Shown in pieces: positions 20,730 to 39,428 of a stretch of DNA of 64,000 bases; position 1 is the first letter of the stretch; every line of letters begins with the position of its first letter. Below the pieces are notes generated by a model. The model ran no database searches, was not told the origin of the DNA, and was given only the letters and a program-made list of their open reading frames with translations. The stretch is taken from NCBI GenBank assembly GCA_047495785.1, contig JBLDXI010000017.1, positions 2,852,001 through 2,916,000 on the forward strand. The letters are read 5' to 3'. A program made the position numbers and the translations under genes. The DNA is from Lepidodermella squamata. Taxonomy: Eukaryota > Gastrotricha.

Positions 20730-23542
20730 TCAGTCGACTTGTGGGTTGTGCTTGAATAAATATTCGGCCTGAAAACCAGAGGTCGGCATGAGAAATATAT
20801 CTGTGGTTCAGATTAATCAACTTACGACGAAATCGACGGGATCTTCAGGTCGGAGCCTGACACATTCCACTAGAGATTGCGTTAGCGTCGGCATCACATT
20901 TTTCATCAGGTAATGCCTCAAAGGTAGAGACTGAGTTTCCAGCATTTCGAGCTGTTCACGTCGAATCGCTTCAACTTTTGCAGCCTAAGATAATTTTCGC
21001 ATAATTATGTCGCTTTTGAGCGAATAAATGTCTTACCCAATCTTCTTGTCGGCGCTTCCTCTGCTCAGACTCTTTAGATTCATTTTCTTCACGTTCACGC
21101 TTTTCTGCCTCCTCTTTGACGCGCTTCTCTTCATCCTCCAGCTGCTTTTTGAAAGCAACTTCCTCGGGTGTCGGGCCGTAATTTCTTGGATTGCCAAAGA
21201 GCTTTTTGAGCTTTTCAACAGTTTCTCGGCACATTTCTGATCTGTCACGACTAACATCTGAAAAAAGCAGAATGATAAATCATAGAACACGTCTCATGTG
21301 GCTCAAGCAAACCGATATGTTCAGGATGAATTTCAAACTCATCGAAGTAGTTCAGAACGGTGTCGTCCTCAGTATTGATGTTGCGAAAATTTTCGATTCT
21401 CCGGCTAAAAGCTTCTTCCGTTAGATTGGTACCCTGCACCACACGTTCGGGAAGATTGATGACGCGATCGCGCAAGAAATCGTCAGGGGCATCCAATGCA
21501 ACGATGAAATCTGGCATGAGAAGCTTGTTGAACGATTTGGCCTCCTCCTCCTCTCCGTTATCCTCCTCGGCTGAAATAAAACAATGATACTTTTTACATT
21601 GCAGTGGACGAATAACAAACTTACGGGCAAAAAGTTCCTGAGCTTGTTCTCTAATTTTCGGGTAGCCATCCAGAATGAAGCCTTGATTCTGGCAAGGTTT
21701 CGACATAAGCTTTTCTCGGAAAAACTTGATGATATATTGATCCTCGATGCGGCCAGTGTTCTGTATCTGCTCCTTAACGGCATCTAGGGTATCCTGGTCC
21801 TCAGCAGCTTTCGCTGCGGCATCTTCATCGCCACCTTCTTCTTCGCCTTCAACAATGTCGACTCGGGCTACACTTCTTTCAAGTCGTTGCATCGCCTCGT
21901 CAATGACACTCTTGGCGTGGATGTGATGAACTTTGTAGTGAAGTGCTAACTGCCTAGAAATAGTTGACTTTCCACTGGCAGGAGGGCCATGGACTAGAAC
22001 TCGCAATGGCTGGAAGAGAGAAGCAATTAATTTAGACAAAGAAAATGTTATGATTTTTTACAGCTAATTTTCTTGTGTCCTTGAACTCCTTGACAATCGC
22101 GCCGATGTTTTCGACCAAGCCTCCTTCATATTTCCATCTCACATTCAAGCCATCTTTGACTGTTGTTGGTTCCATTCGCAAATCGACGGATAGCAAATCG
22201 AAGTCTTGTTGCTAAATAGGTCAAGAAATTATTATTCGAATACACTACGGTTGAAAATTTCTTACCGATAGATTTTTGTCAAGAGTAGCTTCCTCCTTCG
22301 GAATACGTTTGATTTTTCCAGTGGTCAGCGTAACACTTATGGCCTTAAAAACATAAAAGGTCACAAATAGAGAAAAATATATTTTCGCGAACATACTTTG
22401 ACTATTTCCTCTTGCGAATGCTTCGAACTATCGACAGCCAAAATGTACCGCACTTTTGGTTTCAAATCAATGACATTCTGCACGACCCTGTAAAAGTGAT
22501 GTTATAGTTTTAGCCAACAGTCGACTGAACAACACTTACACGGCGAGGTCGGTCACGTAAATAGTTGGGAGAACGTTTGTACCATCTCCAATTATGTGCA
22601 ATTCTGACATATTATGCCACGCAGACTTCAAAAAATAGTGAAACACATTTTCTCCCATCCCGTATGTCAAGCCTGCGGCAATGATGTAAGTTGATAAACT
22701 CTTTTTGGCCTTGAAAATATGGAAATGTTATGGTTAGTATTATCAATCAGCTACAACATACTCTCTTTGCAGCCTTCACGAGGGCTTTCTCAGCGGCACA
22801 ATGTTCGAGAAAATTAGGATGAGGCTTTCGACGCCTGTAGTCTTCTTCAGTAAAGGGAACTTCCTTGTCTTCCTGTTCAAATAACAACAATAAAATCATA
22901 TAGCCGATCGCATTATGGCATTCTAACTGGATCCGGCTGTTTGCTGCGGGCCCACGTCATAACAGTCGATACTAACACGAAAACCTTCGTTTTTTCCATT
23001 GTTTCAGCCACATTCGCCAAATCTGATGAACAAAACGTGAGAATTGACAAATAAGAGTGTATTATATATAATTTGCTACTAACGATTCATAACTGTAACA
23101 GCTTCTTCAACTTGGCCCAGGTTGTCATTAATATCATAGATGATAACATCGAATTCCATGATATGCTCCAGTAAATCATTTTTCGATTCATACTGAAAAA
23201 TAGGATGTTCTGAATTAAGAAGCACGAGCGCGTGTAATGAATACCTTCAATATTTCGTCGACAAAAGCCGGCTTTGCATACAATGGGTCTTTTGTGGTAC
23301 CAGAGACTTTATATCGACCTTCTTGTAGCTTAACCTGATCTTGTTGCTGTTCCTCTTCTTCAGCTGCCTCTTCTTCTCCTCCCTCAAGAGCGGCGCCCAC
23401 GACGCACGTCGAGAGATACTAAAGAAACATTTTGTTTGCAAGCCTCTGCTCATTAGAGCAAAATTATTACCTTTGCGAGATTGTAGGATTCATATGTATC
23501 GATTTGGTTAATGAAAATGCGTTTGCTATCGCCCTTCGTCAT
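20730..23542 (-). CDS. AK7: Adenylate kinase 7 (AK7), cilium/flagellum type
   Basis: Fourteen exons, 5' to 3': 23542-23471, 23418-23245, 23192-23084, 23022-22928, 22872-22762, 22709-22540, 22487-22397, 22343-22266, 22211-22062, 22009-21625, 21570-21313, 21257-21037, 20984-20826, 20768-20730. All phases agree and give 703 aa, close to vertebrate AK7 (about 723). The N-terminal half is the NAD-binding-like domain ([50 protein letters not shown]). The kinase domain starts near residue 351 with the P-loop GPPASGKST, and contains [11 protein letters not shown] and ERVVQGTN. A charged coiled coil then leads to a Dpy-30-like dimerisation motif ([23 protein letters not shown]). AK7 makes ADP from ATP and AMP in cilia and sperm flagella. 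Its intactness implies an animal that still builds motile axonemes. Confidence 0.93.
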
Positions 23543-24779
23543 TCCGGTTACTATTTATTCTCTATTAAAGTCTAAATAGATGAAAAAATGGGTTTTTTTA
23601 ACGATGAGGTAACGGAGCTTCCAAATCTAGACAACAAGGCTCCATGCAGTTTTTGTGACTCAAATTCAGGGGGTTTTCTTCCAAAGCCGCAGAAGCAAAC
23701 CCGGCATATATTCAGGGCCCCAACAAAATAATATTTGGGATTTGCCAGGAATGCAACAACCTGGTAGTTATCTATGATAGATGAAATTATTATGCGATTT
23801 CGAGCGCATTAATAACTATCTTGAAAAATGAACAAGTCAAATGAATCGTGAAATGACCGTAAGATCATTCCTGTATGCTATCTATCAGATAGCAAATTGT
23901 AGCTAGCATACTGCAAAGATCAGTCTTAGGGGTTCATAAATGACAAATGGCCAAGTTTAGTGGACGAGATGATGCATGAATAAGTGGTATCTCTGAGAAT
24001 CCATCGATCATCCTGAATCCTGACGTGAAAATGTTCGCTCTCAGATAAACATTTAATACCGCAGTTAACTGGCGATCTAGGCTTTTCTCATATTAGTGCC
24101 CTAATTCCACCTCGATGTGCTATGTCCAGCTTCTCCAGCGATTTTTTCAGCGTCGGCTTCTAAGCGGAATGAATTTTAGTAGGGACCAACCGATCTATAC
24201 ACCACGCGTTGCTAGGCAATATAGAAAAATGCAAAATATATAATTTGATTATGCATACAATTTATTATTATATTCCGTCATTTTTTTATTTTATCGTCAT
24301 AATGAAATGAATGATGCTCCCAAACTGACGATTTTTTTCAGTCTCGGTTTGTCTTTCAGGTTAGGATGATTTTTCGATCTTACATGATTTATCTCATGGC
24401 CAAGAACCGTCATCCTTTGTCCACTTCGTATTTATTAGTTTGTGATTTTCATTTTTGGATACCACTTTTGGTACTATAGTGCAGAATGATTATAATGTGC
24501 ATTCTGATGTGATGTATAGTTAATAAAGTTCACAAGGCGTAATGCAAATGAAACTCACTCCGAGCCCAGCAAAGCTTTTGTCCACCTCCGAACTTTTTGT
24601 TTTCGATTTGCGATTTGATTGGCGTAACTATGATTGACTGTGGTAGAGTATTGTGCTTTAACAATGAATTTCATTTATTCCATTGACTTGAGAAACATTA
24701 TCCTATACACAATCAATACGAATTAATGATTTGTCAATTGTTGATCAGATTTTAGGTTATCTTATATTGAAAAATCGTC
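23543..24779. other. Intergenic region between AK7 and RAB1, with a possible broken zinc-finger ORF
   Basis: About 1.2 kb separating divergent genes. The first 200 bp contain two overlapping frames with a split CxxC...CxxC motif (see the separate entry). The remainder is AT-rich with no recognisable gene; promoters of AK7 and RAB1 are expected here. Confidence 0.45.
23588..23782 (+). pseudogene. Possible frameshifted ClpX-type C4 zinc-finger fragment
   Basis: An ATG at 23588 opens 47 codons (MGFFNDEVTELPNLDNKAPC then SFCDSNSGGF) ending at a stop at 23729. In another frame, overlapping its end, the sequence reads AYIQGPNKIIFGICQECNNL, ending at a stop about 23785. Together they give CSFC...GP...ICQEC, the order seen in the N-terminal C4 zinc-binding domain of ClpX-type proteins (CSFC, then AGP, then ICDEC). 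A frameshift between the halves, or an unseen intron, would be needed, and the spacing between the pairs is about ten residues longer than usual. It may be a decayed fragment or coincidence. Confidence 0.22.
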
Positions 24780-25662
24780 ATGAATCCGGAATAGTAAGCA
24801 ATTGAATAATAATTTTATAGCTGTCTATATCTGTCTGTTTAGCGATTACCTGTTCAAGCTTCTCCTCATCGGAGACTCTGGCGTCGGCAAGTCGTGCCTG
24901 CTTCTCAGATTTGCGGTATTTGATCTCTTGTCGTCGTTCTTGCTCTCTTAATTACACTTCATTGATTATAGGATGACACGTACACTGAGAGCTACATCAG
25001 CACAATTGGCGTTGACTTCGTAAGATGCTTAGATGTGTTCCTACCTGCTGTGGTCACCCACTTATTATTTTCTTAGAAAATTCGAACCATCGAGCTAGAG
25101 GGGAAGTGCATTAAACTCCAGATTGTAAGTAATTGATCATTGCCGCTATCAGTATCTCAGATTATCTTACGCAGTGGGATACCGCTGGTCAAGAGCGATT
25201 CCGCACTATCACGAGCAGCTACTATCGTGGAGCTCATGGCATCATCATTGTGTACGATGTCACCGACCAGGATTCTTTCAACAATGTGAAAAATTGGCTG
25301 CAAGAAATTGATCGATATGCCAGTGAGAATGTCAACAAACTGCTTGTCGGCAACAAGTGTGACTTGGTGTCAAAGAAAGTCGTTGATTTCAATACGGCCA
25401 AGGTTTTACAATTTAGAGTATCCTATTCATTAATTAATTCATTGCTAACTTACCTTAGGAATTCGCTGACAGTCTTGGTATTCCATTCCTCGAAACTTCC
25501 GCTAAGGAATCTAAAAACGTCGAACAAGCTTTTCTAACCATGGCTGCTGAGATCAAGAAGCGGCATCACGGTCCTCAGACTGCAGCCCCGGTGCGACCTG
25601 GAGGACAAACTGTCAACATTCACAGTAGTCAACCGGTGCAGCAAAAGAGTGGATGCTGCTGA
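24780..25662 (+). CDS. RAB1: Small GTPase RAB1
   Basis: Six exons (24780-24793, 24843-24915, 24972-25019, 25077-25124, 25175-25402, 25459-25662) join in phase into 204 aa, the usual Rab1 length. The 14-nt first exon encodes MNPEY, split within the Tyr codon; it was found because Rab1 proteins start this way. Motifs: P-loop GDSGVGKS, switch [29 protein letters not shown] and the double-cysteine prenylation end SGCC. Rab1 on ER/Golgi membranes controls vesicle traffic between these compartments. The hypervariable tail (residues about 175-200) is rich in Pro/Gln/Val and diverges from vertebrate forms, as normal for Rabs. Confidence 0.96.
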
Positions 25663-28600
25663 GCATTATTCAAATGGCACGTGTGCGGAATTATTGTGTA
25701 AAACCGAATATAACGATTCACTAGCCGTGTTATAAGAAAATATGATATGTCAATTAAAAGAGTTAGTGGGATCATCTGTTGATATGACATGTCGTTTCTG
25801 ATGATATAATAATAATTTGAAAATTATATTAACATTTATGATAACGCTTCTCTGTGTTCTTGAGGATTGTCAGAAGTCGCTATTTTAAGTTGACATGCAT
25901 TCCTCATCTACCGTGCAGTTTCAACAAGGCGCTTGTAATCTTCTTCTTGTGCGTGTTTACTAACTTTATCGCAGTGGAGTTTCGAGAGTTGAAAATCGAG
26001 TCTGCTTTCGCCCAAATTAAGTTGTATCGTTCGGCATGAGCCTTGGAGCTTGGGAAAGTGCTTATTGTCGATCGCTATTTTAATTCTAGTTATCCTTCAT
26101 ACCCAGTTACTCTGGTTTTTACGATGAAGATTGCTGATGACCTTACTTTGTAAGCCTTGGGTTCACTTTTAATCATTCTCTTAGTTTTGTTTATTGCGAT
26201 GATTTAGAGCTTGCACATTAGGCCTTGATTCGTTTAGGCACGTGGATATTTGTTGCTTCAAATATTTCCTATTCAAAAATATGGATTGTGCTCAACCAGC
26301 AATATCCATGGCTTGTACAGATGGTGGAAAAGAAAAAACTAAATGAAAGCATTGTTCCTACTTATTTTATTGTAAACTGAAATCGGATGCATGAAGCTAT
26401 GTTTTCTTCTGACCCATGAAGAATCTTGATTGATAGTAACAGCAGATTAATTTTGCCTTAATATAATTCCGGAATAAATTGACGAAAAGGAAAGTGATTC
26501 TCCTGTTTGTCGGCTTCAGAATATTCTTCGCCTCTGCCAATTCCGCTGATATGTTCGTACGCGCAATCACCAACTTTCAAAGTCTAGTAGGCAGATTTAA
26601 GTTTCTAGTTATATTTTCGAAACCACCCGAAATTTTAGTCTTGACTTCGCGTTGTGTTTGCGATCGAAAACTGGGTTCAACTATACCGACGTATGTTATG
26701 CGTGCCACATGCTGTATTAATATTGTTAAATGTATGTACAGACTTATTTCCCTGCTATGAATGGATGGTGTCGGTATCTCCTCTTTTAGGTTTATCGGTA
26801 CCTGTTCTATGTTTCGAATAATTATCAATCATAGTAATAATCGCGACGATGCATGCTGATGCGGTGATGAAGTGATCATAAAATTTCTAGTATCATCACA
26901 GGATCACAATATGATGTAAATGCTAGATCCCGTTACTTTTTGTTCCGCGGCTTCCTATCTCGGATACGGCATTCATTTGCGTTCATCGTGAAATTCCGCC
27001 TGAACACAAATATGTGAGAATTTTGTGCGGCTGTAACATGATAATTATTATTTATGGCCATTTTTTTAATTTACGCTGGTGGTGATGCAGTGTGCAACTT
27101 GAAAATAATAATTATAAATTAAGAGCTTCTTTGATGTGTTCAGCGTCAATCGATATAAATTTCCTAAATAATATTCTAACGGCTGTCCATCTTGAAAACA
27201 ATCGTATTATTGTATTTAATTGCTAATATGAGCACTCGCGTAAACAACAGACAATTCTAAAAGAATAAAGGTTTGTTCAGAACTTGGGCTGTTTTTTTCT
27301 GTTACCCGATCGATAATTTCCAGGTGTGTATTGAGACATGAATTACTTTTTAGTGACTTTAATTCCAAGTTTTTGCAAGTCATATCGACGTCAGCGCACG
27401 CTTATCAAACACCTCCGGTTGAAGAGATAGGCGCGGCCCTTTCTATCTCCCTAGCAAACGAAATTATCAATGAAAGATGACTTAGCGTGAAAAAAATAAC
27501 GTGACAATTCAATTAATGGGAGATATGGACTCTCTAGACAAGCGCCTGCTTAAAAAATATGACTTAATCAGGAAGTTGGATCACAGTAGGCGGAGTAAAC
27601 ACCTGGCGGGAAATCGCGTTTAGCTAACAATCAATTAACCTGAGTTTTTCAGACATTCAGTGAAGTTCTAGTGTGCTTTGTTTTTTTCACCGAGTACAAT
27701 TTATCAAGCATGCAGGGTCGGCCAACAAATCCGTCAGTTTTTGGATCAAAAGCCTCGAATGAGAAGTCATGCGATGACTCAACTTAAATTATTTCTCCCT
27801 AGTTTTCCGCCCATGGTCGACTTAGAAACGCAATTCACAATAGGTTCTTAGTATTGATAAGGCGAATGAGTTTTAATTGGAAAATTCGCGTTAATTCGCC
27901 GTATGGCAAATCGAGCGAATTGTTTTCCACCTTTTTTAATTACCATTTAGGGCTAATGCGCAGAAATCAGTCGTTTGACGGTTTGCTGATGAATGGTGTT
28001 TTGCTGTGTGCATCAGACTCCATATGTCCGTAAAGTAATCGTTGTTTGCATTAGTTTATTGCCATTTTCTCCAATTTATTAGCATCACCGCTTTCCCTCA
28101 TTTCGCGTGCATACCTGCATTAGTTTTTTTTACATGCATGCTTAGTCTTTTCGCTCACCAGTTTTTACTCATCCTAGATTTACCTTTCAAAGAATAAGAA
28201 TTTTGCCCGCCAATAGTAGAAAAATTACAGAAATCAGGCCGCCGGAAGTTTACTCTTGAACACGCCACATGCTTGTGCTAGATGTTCAAGAGCCAGCCAC
28301 TCGACGAGGGTGTAAAGATTACGCTGGCTCGTTGTTTGTTTGCCCTGCCTCCCGTTGATTGTCCAAATTTTGAAGTACAGATTAATAGCATAAAGTTTGT
28401 TTGCATATCAGCTTATCGCCCGCCCGCTGTCGAGCCACACTCCAGCTCGCGAATGAAACGTAGTAATTAGGACTGTCCCTTGTGATTTCTTTGACAATCT
28501 ACTTCTGTTGCGCAACCCAACAGAACAATGTTTTTTTCGCAAATAGTTCGTGCAATATGATTCCGTGTTTTTTAAGAGCTCTAGCCTGCACTCCACGAAT

Positions 28601-29396
28601 TATCTAATCGTATCGCACGAAGGGTATTATTTATTTGTTAGCCAGGCGTGGGATTCATGTCAAATGCGTTAATTTATTTAGCGCATGTGAAGGTGTTCAA
28701 ATTTAAAGCTGTCTTTTAAAATGAGCTTATACTAGAGCCAAGGTAATTAGCGGAAATACAGGCATTTTTTAGCTTCACCGCATTAGATAGTTTACTCTTC
28801 TCGGTCTTATTCACCTCTTGTTAGTTGAGAGCACGCGCGCGAAAGATGATTGGTCACAGCAGCTGGCGAATAGCGTGTGCTCGACGTGCACACAAACACA
28901 CAAACGTAGTAGTAGTACATAGTAGTAATCTACTAGACTCATTTTCTTTTCGCACGAGCTGTATACAGCAAAGAGATGTGTACTGCTGGCCTTTTCTATC
29001 AATAAGGTTGTTTCGCTGCGCTTTTCTTCGTAATTCGCAAACTCGTGCCGCCTTGCAATTTTTTTGCATCTGATTGCTCAACTTGTTGACCTTGTTTTCC
29101 AGCAACTGTAATCGAACTTATCGCGTGATTTGTTGATTTTTTTTATTCCGATTATAGACCGCATGCGACTTAACTCGCTCGCCATTTACTGCCGATTGTC
29201 GCTGGCTGTTTGTTGAACTACAAGTCGCCATTAAAGACTTCGTTTTGTTAAAACGAGATCAATTGCCTAAACAGACGCTGGTGTTTCATCATCAAATTAC
29301 TCGAATTTTATTCTGCCCGGCACCGGCTAAAACCATCATTTTACCAGTTTTACCTTAAAGCTTTACAAGACGACTAACGAGAAATTGCCCCTCTTA
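25663..29396. other. Intergenic region upstream of groucho
   Basis: About 3.7 kb of mainly AT-rich DNA holding the RAB1 3' untranslated region and probably the groucho promoter and 5' leader. Open frames seen (for example 26479-26760 plus, which lacks an ATG, and a 25-codon ORF from 27710) have no recognisable similarity. No RNA gene or repeat was noticed. Confidence 0.45.
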
Positions 29397-35334
<5,938 letters not shown>

Positions 35335-38300
35335 CCAAAGCTCGTCGTCTACCTTAAAATTTCGAGTTCGATTCCTCGCAGTCTATATATGTCGAATCAT
35401 GCGGACTCTAATCGTACATATACATTAACGGCTCGGTGATTATTTTGTAGATTTTACTCTGACTGCTTCAAGAGAGGCATCCTCGAAAAGCGCTTCAACC
35501 ACCTTCGTATAAAATTGCTCCTTTGTGTGTGCCGATTTGTTGACGTCGCTTGTTGTTTCTCTATTCCTTCTCTTTTTCAGCGCTAGCAACAACTTTGATC
35601 CTTTTGTAGTGTATCGATATATATTGTTGTTATATATGCCTTGTTTACATGCACTTGTACGATTAATTATAAAACGTGTTATAATTCCTATCCAAATGCT
35701 ATGATTTTCTTCGATAAAGCTGTACAAATCAATTTTAGTAGTTTTGAAAATTGCCTAATTTTTTTATCATTTTTCCGTCCTCACCTGGAAGCCGTATAAA
35801 TTACTTTTCTATCAACCAAACAAAATGAATAGCCGAGCCCTTAGATGCGGCTACTCGGATCGAGAACGTGGTATTATAGAGGCTTGTAAATAAAAGATGT
35901 GTCGCGTTTTTAATCGTCTGAAAGCGATCTGAATTGCTTTAAATCAATATTTGAGAAATTGCGTGTAACACGAGAATACTTTGATGAAATGAATATAAAT
36001 ATTATAATTATTATATGATGGAAATATATGGGTATGACAGTGTCGAGATGATGATATGATGAAGATCATGAGCTCATCTTTGCAAGTGTTTTGTTCTAGA
36101 ATCGGCGCTACGTTGATCATTGTTTTTCATCGCATTTTCCTTTCCTTGTTCTCTTAGGGAGACGTGAAAATAAAAGCGTTTTTAACTTTGAAAGTGACCT
36201 CGTTTTTTGACAACCATCCATTTATCTCATGTGTAGATGATTTTAGCATAGTGAGTTCGAACTTTCAGAAAAAGCTTCACTCAATTGAAGAGCCAGCTGA
36301 AGTGTCATCAGTCTTATTCGTGCCACAATATTGTTCACCCTTTTGCTAGCTTGAGGTGTCAGAAAATTTAACCAAAAATTAATTCTGAGACCCTGATGAT
36401 AATGGAAACGAAATTTTTGAGGCCCTTCAATTCAGGCGACGTAATAAGGTGTAAGATGACACTTCTCACCTTGCGCAGTAAATTTGCGCCTGTCCCACAA
36501 ATTCAACGCGGCAGCTGCTTTACATGAAATCTGCATTACGGTTCAGTTCGAACTGCATTGCAGCAAAATCGATCGGAGAATGCCCGAAAATTAGCTAGTG
36601 TCAGCTACACCTTATACGCTCACCATACATTACTATGCAGGAAAAACGTAGCTGATGGATAGGTTAAATTTAGCCATGTCGCTTTATCCAATAAAATTCA
36701 ATTTTATGCGAAACTACTCCTTTGCCACACTTATACTCAGGTCTGTCAATTTTTCCGATTACTCAGCGTCGATTCACGCGAATCACAAATTTTCTTGCGT
36801 TCCTGAGCTGAAGAGTGATTTCACCCAGCCGTAATGATTTTTAACGGACTAGATTTATTTATAACTCATGTTGCGCGAAGTTTAATACATATTCATCAAC
36901 CATTAGCTGAGTTTTACCCGCTGTGACCAAGTTCCATTACCATTGTTTTTTTATAGAAATTCAAAGAACCCAGCATGGCAAGCTAAATGCAGGGCTTTTG
37001 CGCGACAAACATGCGCTTTTATAACTGCTACTTGAAAACTTTTACCCGCTAGGTTTTACGCGGAAACTAGTGCAGCAACGGCGAAAAATTATCAGGATTT
37101 TTGATGCTTGAATTACCCTGTAGTCCACGATAGAAGGAATTTATTTTTTCACAGGGAAAATATTATGTTTATTAGCTCCTGGTCGAAAATTTTCCACATC
37201 AAAATCGAATTTATCCTAGATCATTTGATAGCGTTTCATTTCGGATTCTACCCGCCTAGTTTGAATTCAACGTTGTAGTGGTGTCTTTTATAAGGCGTGC
37301 ACTAATATCTAAAAACTGGGCGAGTTATTTTCGGGGATAGGTAGACACTTTTAAAAGTTCGGAATTGTACCGTACCCAGATTACCCTGGCTGGGTAAAGC
37401 GACAACTCGCTAATTCAGTGGCATTTTCGGCGTTGAAATAGCCTATCAATTCGGAAAGCTTGCCCTCACAAGTTTGACTCACGCCTGACTCATCCTTTGC
37501 GAGAAATTCGTAGCCAAACCTACTGCCGCAGTATTGATTAGTATTATCGGTGAGATCTTATTATTATTTCATTTGACGTGATGCTTCTCTGCTGTCGAGG
37601 TTACGTGTGCCCAATAAAAACGTACGCTTTTCCCTTTTCCAAGTCACATGACTTGCGCGGGCGCAACAAAAACAGACTGCGTGCTGCCGTCCGCTTTATA
37701 CTGAAGCATTATTTCTACAGCTCTACCCTTGCTCTATCGAAGGAATGCTGCTTTCTCAGTGTTATATTAACATATTATGTACGAGCATTAATTACTATCC
37801 ATACGTGTCATCACAAAACTATTAAATTTCCGAGCTGAAGATCATTTTTGGCACAACTTTTTCTGCATATGCTCTGCGGATAATTTCTATTCATGATCTT
37901 AGATGATCCCGTCTGAAAGGCAGCTTTGGAACTATCCTCAAAGTATTTCAAAACTAATTTATTTGCGAGAGAGTAGTCCCTCAGCGCGCAAAAATTGCAA
38001 AATTCCGGAATATCCCTTCTAATAATTTGATTACAATAATTCGAAAAAAACAACGCGATCCATCTTTTTTGTCATTCCCCACGTGACTATTGCGATTTTT
38101 TCGTTATTATTAGACGAAGGTCTATCGATCGGTCCGTGCCAACTGTGCACACGGTCGCGCATCCCGTTGCGTTCCCAGTCGTGTGCTTCTCATTTTCGAT
38201 GCGCTTGCTCCATTTGTTCCCTTGAATTAAGAGCATGTGGACAAAATTTGCGTGAGCTCGCTCTCTCGCTCGCGCCTCGCGTCGATATACGTCGGCGTCG

Positions 38301-39428
38301 TCGTGATCCCTGCTTGCACACTTGCTCTCGCCGCAGCGAAAGTTGTAGACGCAGTGCGCTGCGTAATAAACTTCATATTATCGCCGCTGTGAGATGTTGT
38401 CACCAGCTTTTCTCTTTTATTAATGCGTGAGTATAGTAGAAATGTTTGTCTCTCAGTGAAGCTGTTAAGACTCGTAGAAAAATAGTGTAAAATAATCATA
38501 CGATAATATATTGTAAAACACGCGTGGCTTTTCATTGTACCTTACACTCACCTCTTATTAGTGACGACGTTGATGATAATAATAATAGCGACTACACGAG
38601 CAGGGTGATCAATAAATGGAAACACAGGCGGTACTTCTCCTTTATTATATCGTGAAAAATAGAATGACGTGCATAGAGCTTTTATATTAGTAGTTGGCCA
38701 TATACTGGGTGAGTACTGTTTTCCCGCTTCATTTTAATATATAGCACGTACTGGTACAACGACAAGCCTTTACTTATTGCGTTTATATTTTTCGCCTTAG
38801 CATGCACACACTAGCATTGCCATAGAAGAAAAAACGCAGCCATTCGTATGCACCTACTAGCAGCTATCTATCCATAGTGGATCTCTATTTATTTTTGCGA
38901 TTATGATAGCTGCATCTACTAAACCCTCTTTACCGAGCCCATCATAAAATTATTTTATACACCACGTGTTGCTATTCCTGACAACCTGAAGTTGTAGTTG
39001 ATCGCGGTTTTTACGGTGTTAATTTTCTTCAACTGAAATGTACCAGGATGGAACTATTTTGTATTGCGCATCCGTCAAATGACCGAGTTATCTATCACTA
39101 GAGATAGGTTATTTTAGGCCCAATCCTTGTCTTAGCAAAAGGCCGATCACTCAACTAAATTGGCTTTTCTTCACGTTGCAACCGATTCATGTTTCCACGT
39201 CCTGTTTTAGAGCTGTGGAGTTTCTTTCTCGAGGTGCGACTTGGAATTAAGAATGGCACGTGCCAATTTCGCCTTCGATCTATTTTTTGCTGTATTTCTA
39301 TTCTGGCCATCTATTTTTTTAAATAGGAATTTACAGACAGCTGAATTGCTGACCCCATTAAAGCCATGATTCGGCGATCAGTGTTGGGGTGAATACCACA
39401 ATATTTATTGATAAACAGTCACAAAAGT
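35335..39428. other. Intergenic region between groucho and the nuclear-receptor cluster
   Basis: About 4.1 kb. It starts with the groucho 3' untranslated region (AATAAA near 35889). The rest is AT-rich; short open frames (36164-36349, 37578-37838, 38083-38430) show no motif. Several copies of a TTTTACCCGCT-like word occur at 36910-37060 and a variant near 37245, but no clear repeat boundary was found. Likely regulatory DNA for the receptor genes. Confidence 0.45.

Noticed and set aside
26479-26760. 93-codon plus-strand ORF downstream of RAB1
   Set aside because: No ATG at the start, no domain, AT-rich background; most likely RAB1 3' flank.
27710-27787. 25-codon ORF with ATG upstream of groucho
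   Set aside because: Too short and without splice-compatible continuation that I could find; possible upstream ORF only.
35370-35390. GTTCGATTCC sequence resembling a tRNA T-loop in the groucho 3' region
   Set aside because: No D-arm or anticodon arm at the correct distance upstream.
36900-37260. Recurring TTTTACCCGCT words as a repeat family
   Set aside because: Only three loosely similar short words with irregular spacing; no boundaries or longer homology.
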